A DNA stretch of 10,732 nucleotides, from assembly GCA_031283395.1 (NCBI GenBank), contig JAITBV010000068.1, positions 1 to 10,732 on the forward strand, written 5' to 3'. The stretch is from Candidatus Adiutrix sp. GTDB taxonomy: Bacteria; Desulfobacterota; Desulfarculia; Adiutricales; Adiutricaceae. Under the pieces are notes generated by a model. It did no database searches, had not been told where the DNA came from, and saw only the letters and a program-made list of their open reading frames with translations. Positions 1-6,069 of this stretch are shown piece after piece. Position numbers and translations under genes: made by a program. Within the stretch, counting starts at the first letter, position 1. Each line of letters starts with the position of its first letter.

Positions 1-464
1 AAAAAGTTGTTTTTGCGTATACGCCCCAGCCCGGCTTTAAGGGCTGCCCAGCGTAGTCCGACCAAGCCGAATTTGGGTTCGCTGGCGGTCTTTAACCCCA
101 GGTTTTCCAAAAAAGCGCCGAACCGCTCTCTTGCCTTGTATCCATCCAAGTCCTGGCCCACCCTAATATCGAACATATAGGATTTGCCGTAAACCCCTTC
201 AAAGCCATCCGGCACGTTATATCCCGCATAATTGCGGACTAGGACGATGATAGACTTTACCCATGGATAATCCTTTTCGGGAGTTCCAAATTTCACAAAC
301 TGCGCGTATTGGATCCTGCCCAAAAAGAGGCGGGACATCCGCTCCTTGAGCTTGTCAGAGAACCCGGCATAATCAGAAAGTTTGATGATCCCGCATTTCT
401 CGTATCCAAGCGCTATGGCCTTTTCCTTGATTATCCGGGCAAGGTTTTCCACAATTCCGCCCAT
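1..464 (-). CDS. QueG-like (epoxyqueuosine reductase-related) 4Fe-4S protein, N-terminal part
   Basis: The reverse strand is open from an ATG at 464 to the window edge, giving about 154 residues. The C-terminus is missing. The start has a purine-rich ribosome site (GGAGG, spacing 7). Recognisable segments are a YPWVKSIIVLVRNYAGY stretch in the middle and RWAALKAGLGRIRKNNF near the edge. These match the region of QueG-type proteins just before the double 4Fe-4S ferredoxin domain. Known QueG reduces epoxyqueuosine in tRNA using cobalamin and two 4Fe-4S clusters. Here the classical GLGWIGKN motif reads GLGRIRKNN, which I associate with a paralogous group of uncharacterised iron-sulfur/corrinoid reductases, so true queuosine function is doubtful. 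The iron-sulfur cysteines would lie off the window. The gene is downstream of, and co-oriented with, the persulfide dioxygenase-like gene but separated by about 370 bases, so probably independently transcribed. Confidence 0.75.
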   Translation of the reverse strand, partial: MGGIVENLARIIKEKAIALGYEKCGIIKLSDYAGFSDKLKERMSRLFLGRIQYAQFVKFGTPEKDYPWVKSIIVLVRNYAGYNVPDGFEGVYGKSYMFDIRVGQDLDGYKARERFGAFLENLGLKTASEPKFGLVGLRWAALKAGLGRIRKNNF

Positions 465-591
465 CCTTCCCCCTCCGCCCGCCTCGTCCGGAACGGAATT
501 ATTCCTCTTTTGGCCTGACCTTCTCCTAATGGTAGCCCTGGTAATTCACTATATGGGCGTCACCATTTTCAAAAAGGAAAGTTAATCGCTG

Positions 592-619
592 ATTGTAACC
601 ATATTGGTTATAAAATCAA
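592..619 (-). promoter_or_regulatory. Candidate sigma70 promoter for the QueG-like gene
   Basis: On the minus strand a TTGATT box (614-619) and a TACAAT box (592-597) are separated by 16 bases. The leader to the ATG at 464 would be about 120 bases. The spacer contains most of a perfect inverted repeat, TAACCA-TAT-TGGTTA, at 596-610, which could be an operator. This rests on motif match only. Confidence 0.35.
596..610. repeat. 15-bp inverted repeat (candidate operator)
   Basis: TAACCA (596-601) and TGGTTA (605-610) form a perfect inverted repeat around TAT. It lies between and partly over the candidate promoter boxes upstream of the QueG-like gene, a typical place for a regulator site. No regulator is identifiable for it. 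Confidence 0.4.
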
Positions 620-660
620 GCCGGATATCGTAGCGCGGAAGCATTTGGCGGGGTCAAAAG

Positions 661-683
661 CGTATGCAACAATATGGCATACG
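661..683. repeat. 7-bp stem inverted repeat
   Basis: CGTATGC (661-667) is mirrored by GCATACG (677-683) across a 9-base loop. No T-tract follows on either strand, so it is not a classic rho-independent terminator. It may be part of a repeat element that also includes the hairpin at 720-741. Confidence 0.4.
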
Positions 684-719
684 GCCCGCTTGGCCCGATT
701 TGTCATTCCCAGTTTGTGA

Positions 720-741
720 CCAAGCAGTATCAGTGCCTTGG
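720..741. repeat. Imperfect hairpin downstream of the persulfide dioxygenase-like gene
   Basis: CCAAGCA (720-726) pairs with TGCCTTGG (734-741) with a single bulged base and a 7-base loop. It lies about 100 bases past the stop codon of the 839-2218 gene on its 3' side, so it might contribute to transcript ending or RNA stability. No U-tract is present. Confidence 0.35.
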
Positions 742-838
742 CCGTGGTTCGGAAGTGGTAAAATGACGTTGGGCGAACCTACTAACCGGCGGGCCTTACC
801 TTATGCCGGAGCGTTATTTTCAGTATAGTGCCTTATCA

Positions 839-2218
839 TCATTTGTTTCGGTCCGCCCAGGCGTTTAAGCCGCCGGCCAGAACACCGACCTGAGTGTGCC
901 CTTGGGCCTGAAGCAGGCTGGCGGCAATGCTCGCCCGAAAGCCGCTTTGGCAGACCACAATAACCTCCCTGTCCAAAGCCGCGGAATGGGCGCCCGGCTC
1001 CAACAGGTTGCCAAAAGTCAGGTTAACAGAGCCTTCTATCTTCATTCTTTGGAATTCCTCATGACTGCGCACGTCAATCATGGCGGGGGGGTTAGGCCCG
1101 GCGAGACGCGCCCGTAAATCTGAAGCGGAAAGATGCGGCAGGCTCTGAATCTCCCGGCCGCTGCCCAGCCAGGCCTGAAAGCCGCCCTTAAGCCAACCTT
1201 TAATGGTGTCGTAGCCGATACGCCGCAGTTCGGTGCGCATCTCTTCAAAGTTTCGGCCAGGGGGAAGGATAAGCACAAGCGGCGTCCCGGGAGCAATAGC
1301 CACGCCGATCCAGTTGAGCATGGAGCCGCCGGAGGAGTCAACATTGATGCTGCCTGGGATGTGGGCCGCGCCATAAGAAAATGCGTCCCGCAAATCCAGC
1401 GGCAGTGCGCCGGCCTGGCGAAATTCATCTGTTTTATCAGCGGAAATGGCATATTCCGTGAGGTCGACCTGGGGCGGTATGGCTGCGCCTTTAAGGTTGA
1501 CGGCGATAATGCTGGAAAAGCTCTGGGGCCGCATGGGCAGCTTTGAGAGAACGGCGCGTTTGAAATCCGCGAAATCTGTATATTTGAGCATAGGGTTGGT
1601 CAGCCGCTCGTAGCCAAGGGTGGAGGAAGGCTTGGCGCTCATACCCTGACCGCACAATGAACCCTGACCGTGGGCCGGATAGACTTCCAGGTAATCCGGC
1701 AACGACCCCAAGGTAACGTAAAGGCTGTGGTAGAGGTTTTCCACCTGTTCATCCAGCAGCTCTTCTCCGGGCAAATCGGGCCGGCCTATATCCCCCACCA
1801 AGAGCAAATCACCGGTCAGGATCATTGCCGGCTCCGGGGAGCGAGCCAGATCGGAAACCAGAAAAGATACAGAATTTGGTGTATGGCCGGGGGTATGCAG
1901 TACGCGGACGGCCGCGTGGCCGAACTTGAATTCATCGCCGTTTTTGAGCTTTCTGGCTTCATAGCCAACAGGCGCGCTTTCATGGATGTAGATATCCGCG
2001 TTGGTTGAGGCGCGCAACTCTTGAGCGCCGCTTACATGGTCGGCATGGACATGGGTTTCGAAAATATGAGTGATGCGCAGGCCGTACGCTTCGGCCAGAC
2101 GAAGGTACACTCCCATATCGCGGCGCGGATCGATCACGGCCATAATGCCCGCCAAAGGGCAGCCAATGACATAGGAAAAACAACCCAGGCCCGGGGTGCT
2201 TATTTGCTCAAAATGCAT
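839..2218 (-). CDS. CstB-like persulfide dioxygenase-rhodanese fusion protein
   Basis: The protein has 459 residues in three parts. The N-terminal part (about 1-220) is a metallo-beta-lactamase fold of the ETHE1/persulfide dioxygenase type: motif THVHADH (H56, H58, D60, H61), H112 in HTPGHT, D137 in TGD and H183 in PAHG. The ETHE1 iron ligands correspond to H56, H112 and D137. Residues about 265-355 form a rhodanese-like domain with no catalytic cysteine (the loop reads LPPGRNFEE), so it is probably inactive. Residues about 362-457 form a rhodanese domain with an intact CQSGFR loop, C423 being the expected persulfide-carrying cysteine. Length and order match Staphylococcus CstB, which oxidises low-molecular-weight persulfides with O2 and transfers the sulfur to make thiosulfate. 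The likely role is cytosolic sulfide/persulfide detoxification. The ATG at 2218 has an AGGTG ribosome site and a strong promoter with a leader of about 24 bases. The O2-dependent step is notable if the host is anaerobic. Confidence 0.9.
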   Translation of the reverse strand: MHFEQISTPGLGCFSYVIGCPLAGIMAVIDPRRDMGVYLRLAEAYGLRITHIFETHVHADHVSGAQELRASTNADIYIHESAPVGYEARKLKNGDEFKFGHAAVRVLHTPGHTPNSVSFLVSDLARSPEPAMILTGDLLLVGDIGRPDLPGEELLDEQVENLYHSLYVTLGSLPDYLEVYPAHGQGSLCGQGMSAKPSSTLGYERLTNPMLKYTDFADFKRAVLSKLPMRPQSFSSIIAVNLKGAAIPPQVDLTEYAISADKTDEFRQAGALPLDLRDAFSYGAAHIPGSINVDSSGGSMLNWIGVAIAPGTPLVLILPPGRNFEEMRTELRRIGYDTIKGWLKGGFQAWLGSGREIQSLPHLSASDLRARLAGPNPPAMIDVRSHEEFQRMKIEGSVNLTFGNLLEPGAHSAALDREVIVVCQSGFRASIAASLLQAQGHTQVGVLAGGLNAWADRNK

Positions 2219-2249
2219 GATACACCTGTTTAGTATTTTGGTTTTTCGT

Positions 2250-2279
2250 ATTATACAGGCGCCTTCAGCTCCACGTCAA
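2250..2279 (-). promoter_or_regulatory. Near-consensus sigma70 promoter for the CstB-like gene
   Basis: On the minus strand TTGACG (2274-2279) and a perfect TATAAT (2250-2255) are 18 bases apart. Transcription would start near 2242, giving a leader of about 24 bases before the ATG at 2218. This is one of the best promoter matches in the window. Confidence 0.7.
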
Positions 2280-2363
2280 CACGCGCGCCCCGGACAAGGT
2301 CTCGAAAGCTTCATTTCCCGGGCTTCTTTTATCGGCTTGCGCCCCGCCGCATCTCTGGCCCCG

Positions 2364-2392
2364 TTTCTTTTGTTACCGGTTTCTGTTATAAT
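2364..2392 (+). promoter_or_regulatory. Candidate promoter for the HExxH gene and zinc-ribbon cassette
   Basis: A perfect TATAAT (2387-2392) has a weak TTTCTT (2364-2369) 17 bases upstream. The start codon at 2427 would follow a leader of about 30 bases. It points away from the promoter at 2250-2279, so the roughly 210-base gap holds divergent promoters. The -35 box is poor, which may imply an activator. Confidence 0.45.
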
Positions 2393-2426
2393 ATCAGACA
2401 TTATTTAACCATTTCAGGTGTGAAAT

Positions 2427-3203
2427 ATGGTAGAGGACGAGCGAATGCTGCGAAGCCTGCTGAAAGACAAAGCCGTTCTGGCGCTTTTGGATGAAATCGA
2501 GTCAATCATCGGTTATCAAATCCAATGCCAGAAGTTGCCCGACAGCGAATTTACCAAGATAGGCATGCCGGTCGATGCCCCTTGGATCGTTCTTTTTCCC
2601 GAACCCCTCACAGTCATCTATGCTGAAAGTTGCGCTTCACGGCTTACCGATGGCGCCTTGGCCCATGAACTGTTCCACGCTCAACTAAGACTGGAAGGCT
2701 GGCCCCTATTGATGGTCCGCCCAAAAATGCCGGCTCATCAGGCCTGGGCCAATATGCATATCGCTGTAACTCTGAATAATACCTTTGACCACCTGGAAGT
2801 ATTCCGCCGGCTCGAATCTCTCGGATTTGCCGATCATACTCAGACCATGGAAGCGGAGGCGGAAAGTCTCCTGGTTGCCTTTGAAGAGGGGAGATGGCCC
2901 CCGGAGTGGTTTTTCGCCCGCATAAATGCTGTGGCACTTGGGATGTTTCCCTTATTCGTTTTGCCGTGCCGCCAAAGCCTCCGAACAAAATGCCTTGAGG
3001 TCCTGGCACGCTCTGTCTATCAGGCCGAAGTGACTCAACAAATTCAACAAATTGCCGGGCTGTTTGAAAATCAGCCGGCCATTGGGCCGGATAACTACCA
3101 TCCCCGAGCGATGGAAATTCTGAAAGTGATCGGCTTGCCGGAAGAAGGCATTTTATTGCGCCATTTCCCCAATCGGGCCGGACGGCCAAAGGGGGTTCTT
3201 TAA
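2427..3203 (+). CDS. Unclassified HExxH metallopeptidase-like protein
   Basis: The product has 258 residues, with no signal peptide and no membrane segment. The core is HELFHAQLRLEGWP, giving H80-E81-x-x-H84, the zincin signature of two zinc-binding histidines and a catalytic glutamate. About 37 residues on, NNTFDHLEVFRRLESLGF supplies D121, H122 and E124 as candidates for the third zinc ligand on a following helix. The preceding stretch (PWIVLFPEPLTVIYA) looks like the beta-edge that binds substrate in zincins. I cannot place it in a named peptidase family, and substrate is unknown. The ATG at 2427 has an AGGTG ribosome site 7 bases ahead; an ATG at 2445 (residue 7) is possible but less likely. 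The gene is first in a plus-strand cassette with two zinc ribbons and a large helical protein, 54 bases before the first zinc ribbon, so it may process or control a cassette product (inference). Confidence 0.75.
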   Translation: MVEDERMLRSLLKDKAVLALLDEIESIIGYQIQCQKLPDSEFTKIGMPVDAPWIVLFPEPLTVIYAESCASRLTDGALAHELFHAQLRLEGWPLLMVRPKMPAHQAWANMHIAVTLNNTFDHLEVFRRLESLGFADHTQTMEAEAESLLVAFEEGRWPPEWFFARINAVALGMFPLFVLPCRQSLRTKCLEVLARSVYQAEVTQQIQQIAGLFENQPAIGPDNYHPRAMEILKVIGLPEEGILLRHFPNRAGRPKGVL

Positions 3204-3257
3204 TGAATATCCCGATAATGGCGGTGGACACTTAAAGCCCCCAAAACGAGGTGATCT

Positions 3258-3479
3258 ATGTCCGAATATGATCTTTCTCAGCCCTTTGAGGCCTTGTGCC
3301 CTCAATGTGGCCGCAAAATCAAATTCACCTTGGCCCAGTTTCCAAATGGTTCAGCCATATGCCTTGGCTGCTCCGTCGCTATCCCCGTTAAGAAATTGGC
3401 CAATCAAATTCTTGAAAAAGGCGGCGAAGAAGCCGGCAGGATGAACGATATTATGGCTAAATTAATGAAGGCGGAGTAA
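3258..3479 (+). CDS. Small zinc-ribbon protein (first of a paralogous pair)
   Basis: The 73-residue protein has an N-terminal zinc ribbon: CPQCG (C14, C17) and CLGC (C35, C38), two CxxC knuckles separated by 17 residues, then a charged helical tail of about 30 residues (KKLANQILEKGGEEAGR). The ATG has a GAGGTG ribosome site at good spacing. It resembles the protein at 6070-6264 in knuckle sequence, in the K-(I/V)-x-FTL strand after the first knuckle and in the hydrophobic strand after the second. Such ribbons bind one zinc and usually contact protein or nucleic acid. There is nothing here to say which. It lies 54 bases after the HExxH gene and about 185 bases before the large helical protein, and is probably co-transcribed with at least the former. 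Confidence 0.8.
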   Translation: MSEYDLSQPFEALCPQCGRKIKFTLAQFPNGSAICLGCSVAIPVKKLANQILEKGGEEAGRMNDIMAKLMKAE

Positions 3480-3548
3480 CGGCACAACAAGTTGGTCAAC
3501 ATCCCCGGGAGCCTACGTTGTCTTGGCAATGTCCCACCTGGTTCCCAG

Positions 3549-3572
3549 GCCCAAAATTGGGCTCTGCTTGGG
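3549..3572. repeat. REP-like hairpin region between zinc ribbon and large gene
   Basis: GCCCAA (3549-3554) pairs with TTGGGC (3557-3562) as a tight palindrome. CCCAA (3550-3554) could instead pair with TTGGG (3568-3572), which is followed by TTTT, a terminator-like arrangement. The flanking CCTGGTTCCCAGG (3537-3549) resembles GTTCCCA-type dispersed intergenic repeats. It may reduce read-through into the large gene, but the U-tract is short. Rest of 3480-3664: nothing else supportable. Confidence 0.35.
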
Positions 3573-3664
3573 TTTTCCGTCAATAACCATCAGCCCTCCG
3601 GCACAAAATTTGCTTCTTTTTGCAAGGTGGAAAAAATTTCCATATCACCTTCAAAGGGGACATT

Positions 3665-5905
3665 ATGTGCACGAACATCAACAACAAAGCGGCTTCGGTA
3701 TTCCAATTTTTGAACGCAGTCAAGTCTAAAGCCAAGCAGCACGGCAAGCTTGAGCATCATGGTCATTTCCATTCGCATTTGAAACAACTGAAAGCGAAAG
3801 CCCATTGGAAGCATGGCGATAATGTTGATATTTCACATCACCATGGAAAGCACAAGCCTCACACCTATGAGCCTCCTCAAAATGCCGGAAATCCCGTCAA
3901 CCAACAGCCGCCCGCGCCCGAAGAGGTCGTTGAGAACCAGCCGCCGGTGGCCGAGGAAATAGTTGAACCTCAACCACCCGTGGCCGAGGAAACCATTGAG
4001 CCCGGCCTGGCGGAAAAAATAACCCAGGCCCTGGCCTTGGTCGATAAAGCCTTGGCTGAGGAAAGCTTCGGGACGGCCCACCTTGGAGTCGCCTTACAGA
4101 GCATAGCGAAGTCATTCCGTTTGGAACGCGGGGAAACAACGGGCTTTGCCGCCAACTATGAGGATGCTTTTGCCGATCTGGGCAAAGCTTATGGTCAGGT
4201 TTATGATTTTATTAAAATGCGCGGCGAGGAACTGGGCTACGATGAAAAGGCGTTTGACGCCCAGCTTTTCTTATTGAACAAGGCATTCGATAACGCGATA
4301 ACGATGAGCGCCGTGAGAAGCGCCGACCTGGCCTATCGGCAGTTCGAGTGCGGGTCACTGGTCCAGCCGGTGGAAGTTCTTGATTTTGAATATATCGAAT
4401 TTGACGGACTCTGGGATCTAGATCCCCATAATATGTTCGCAGAGGCGGCTCGAAATCATTCCGAGGTATTCATCAATAACTTTCTGGAGACCTTCCGGCA
4501 GGAGGGCCATGATTCCGCCATGGCCGCCGCGCAAAAGGCCTTGATGAATATGCCGGCGACCACTTCCACATCGGACATCTCATTTAATGATTTGAACATT
4601 ATAATCAATGCGGCCAACAAGGGCGGCTTCGAGGATCTGGACGACCTGAGGAATAGCGATTTATCGGATTTCATGAAAAAAGACCTGGAGGACGACTGGC
4701 TTTTCAAACAGCAGATGATGCGCGATTGGAACGAGAAGGGCCAGGAACTGCTTGGGAAACAAAAAATACTGTCAAGCCGGCTCATTGAGCTTAATATGAG
4801 CCCGGACCTGTCGGAGGAGGAGAAGGAAGCCCAAAGAAAGGGCCTTGAGGCGCTGATCCGGGCAAACATGGATGAAATGGCTGAATTGATGGCCCGACTG
4901 CCGGGGGCAGGGCATTACAGGATGTATTATTATCCGATAAACAAGGAAACCTTTGCCGAGGCCGTGGAGGAAACCCAAGGGGCGGAAGGACATGGAGGCC
5001 AACATGGAGGCCAAAAGGGCGGGAGGTTGTCCGAAGTTTCCTTAAGGGATCCCTGGCCGGCGGGCCATCCTTTGCGCGAAAAATGCGACAGATTCCTGGA
5101 AATATTCAAGACGACCTACCATGAAGTCCTGGCCGAAATGGGTCTTATGCCCCAATCCGGCGATTTTTCATCCGTTGTCATGTCGAACAAGGACTTCAAG
5201 GAACTGGCCAGGCGCATGGTGGAGAAATTGAACGCCAATCAGGAGGCGAGTGAATTGATGGCTGTCCTGAATGTCGATTTCTCGGAAGGACACCCCAAAA
5301 AGGTCAAGGCCGGGGCGGAAGCATTCGCCGAGGGCGCCCGCCTCATTTTCGAGATGTGGCGCAAAAGACACCAGGATGCCGCCCGGGCCGGCGAAAATGA
5401 TTCCGGCGTCAAGGGTTTCGATAAGCCGAAAAAGCAGCCCACCCGGAATATTGAGATGCTCGATTTTTGGCGGGATACGACCTTTAAACGCCGGGAAGAT
5501 GAAGAGGCCGCCAGATTGGCCGATTGGGCCGCGGCCCGGGCCGCCCTCCTGGCCGCCGACCGAGCCTCAAAATCGGCCCATTGGGACGCCATCGAGGACA
5601 GGTCGAAGGAATCAGGCGGTAGCCAGGCGCTAAAGGATTACACCAAGCTCATGGATAAAATCCTCGGCCGGAATTTAAGCGCACAAGCGCCCAGGAACAA
5701 GGAGGAAAAAATAAAGGAATTGACCGAAGAAATCAAAAAGCTCAATTCCAAGCTCAGCGAGATCGCGTTCAATCCAGAGATGCCCGACCCTGTCAAAAGC
5801 ATTCAGATAAAAACCATTAGAGTGCAGATCCAGTCCCTGGAAGCTCAAATCTCCCAACTGGCCGGCGAAGGCGAAGAAGACGGCTCGGCCGGAGGCCCGG
5901 GTTGA
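3665..5905 (+). CDS. Large helical protein with His-rich head and FlxA-like segments, unknown function
   Basis: I do not recognise this 746-residue protein. No signal peptide or membrane segment is visible and it has only three cysteines. Residues about 26-66 hold 13 histidines (including HHGHFHSH and HHHGKH), a likely metal-binding or low-complexity head. Three 11-residue repeats of the form PPVAEEIVEPQ follow (about 82-114), an acidic, proline-rich linker. The remainder is predicted by eye to be mainly alpha-helical and highly charged. Two segments (about 357-415 and 680-735) share the pattern of FlxA-like helical hairpins: L...SRLIELNMSPDLSEEE in the first and L...KLSEIAFNPEMPDP in the second, each followed by a second helix. 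A glycine-rich HGGQ repeat sits near 442-448. The ATG at 3665 is chosen because AGGGGA lies 6 bases upstream; the frame continues to a TTG at 3620 with no good ribosome site. It is flanked by two related zinc ribbons, suggesting a shared complex (inference). Confidence 0.75.
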   Translation: MCTNINNKAASVFQFLNAVKSKAKQHGKLEHHGHFHSHLKQLKAKAHWKHGDNVDISHHHGKHKPHTYEPPQNAGNPVNQQPPAPEEVVENQPPVAEEIVEPQPPVAEETIEPGLAEKITQALALVDKALAEESFGTAHLGVALQSIAKSFRLERGETTGFAANYEDAFADLGKAYGQVYDFIKMRGEELGYDEKAFDAQLFLLNKAFDNAITMSAVRSADLAYRQFECGSLVQPVEVLDFEYIEFDGLWDLDPHNMFAEAARNHSEVFINNFLETFRQEGHDSAMAAAQKALMNMPATTSTSDISFNDLNIIINAANKGGFEDLDDLRNSDLSDFMKKDLEDDWLFKQQMMRDWNEKGQELLGKQKILSSRLIELNMSPDLSEEEKEAQRKGLEALIRANMDEMAELMARLPGAGHYRMYYYPINKETFAEAVEETQGAEGHGGQHGGQKGGRLSEVSLRDPWPAGHPLREKCDRFLEIFKTTYHEVLAEMGLMPQSGDFSSVVMSNKDFKELARRMVEKLNANQEASELMAVLNVDFSEGHPKKVKAGAEAFAEGARLIFEMWRKRHQDAARAGENDSGVKGFDKPKKQPTRNIEMLDFWRDTTFKRREDEEAARLADWAAARAALLAADRASKSAHWDAIEDRSKESGGSQALKDYTKLMDKILGRNLSAQAPRNKEEKIKELTEEIKKLNSKLSEIAFNPEMPDPVKSIQIKTIRVQIQSLEAQISQLAGEGEEDGSAGGPG
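3740..3862 (+). other. Histidine-rich coding segment
   Basis: Within the large helical protein, 13 of 41 residues are histidine, in clusters of two and three separated by Lys, Gly and Leu. Comparable stretches occur in nickel and zinc chaperones and storage proteins, but also as disordered basic tails. No cysteines accompany them. Confidence 0.7.
3908..4006 (+). repeat. Three tandem 33-base coding repeats (11-residue Pro/Glu units)
   Basis: Units at 3908-3940, 3941-3973 and 3974-4006 encode PPAPEEVVENQ, PPVAEEIVEPQ and PPVAEETIEPG. They differ at synonymous sites, so the duplication is not recent. They form an extended acidic linker between the His-rich head and the helical body. Confidence 0.8.
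4991..5014 (+). repeat. Perfect 12-base tandem duplication encoding HGGQ twice
   Basis: CATGGAGGCCAA occurs at 4991-5002 and immediately again at 5003-5014. It encodes HGGQ-HGGQ in a glycine-rich loop of the large protein, next to another GHGG/QKGG-like stretch. The exact identity suggests a young slippage event. Confidence 0.85.
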
Positions 5906-5961
5906 TACATGGGCTGAAGGGGGCTTCCGACCGCCGGCCACTACCGGCTTGGCAGCCAGGG

Positions 5962-5984
5962 CCAAGCTATGGTATTATGCTTGG
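5962..5984. repeat. Small hairpin between the large gene and second zinc ribbon
   Basis: CCAAGC (5962-5967) pairs with GCTTGG (5979-5984) over an 11-base loop. No U-tract follows, so it is at most a weak processing or attenuation site. The rest of the gap 5906-6069 shows nothing except a good AGGAAGAGGG ribosome site for the next gene. Confidence 0.3.
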
Positions 5985-6069
5985 TGTTGCGAACAACAAA
6001 AGGGGAGTTGGCGGAGGAAGAAAGGTCGATCCCGGCTTAAATTAAGTCCATAACAGGAAGAGGGATTTT

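Larger units (their letters stand above)
465..838. other. Intergenic region with inverted repeats, no convincing gene
   Basis: About 370 bases lie between two minus-strand genes. No ORF here has a ribosome site and family-like content. The stretch contains three inverted repeats (596-610, 661-683, 720-741) and a candidate promoter for the QueG-like gene. On the minus strand a stop-bounded frame of about 50 codons (roughly 780 down to 617) reads as a fairly protein-like peptide, but it has no clear start signal. It could be a decayed gene end or a dispersed repeat. Confidence 0.5.

Noticed and set aside
309..585. Two overlapping plus-strand ORFs of about 70 codons
   Set aside because: They lie opposite the QueG-like coding region and its leader, have no family resemblance and no convincing ribosome sites.
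541..838. tRNA or other known structured RNA
   Set aside because: No cloverleaf, T-loop (GTTCRANNC in context) or CCA end was found. The hairpins present are short and isolated.
2280..2363. Possible small gene in the divergent promoter gap
   Set aside because: The only frame here starts inside the CstB-like gene on the opposite strand and has no ribosome site or recognisable content.
2644..3231. 195-codon minus-strand ORF
   Set aside because: It is a shadow of the HExxH gene. The plus strand has the metallopeptidase motif and a good ribosome site, while this frame has neither.
3620..3664. TTG start at 3620 for the large helical protein
   Set aside because: There is no well-spaced ribosome site at 3620, whereas the in-frame ATG at 3665 has AGGGGA just upstream.
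3492..3713. 73-codon ORF between the first zinc ribbon and the large gene
   Set aside because: It runs through the hairpin region into the large gene in another frame, with no family-like content.
3908..4006. CRISPR-like array of 33-base repeats
   Set aside because: The units are directly adjacent without spacers and lie in frame inside a coding region, so they are protein repeats.
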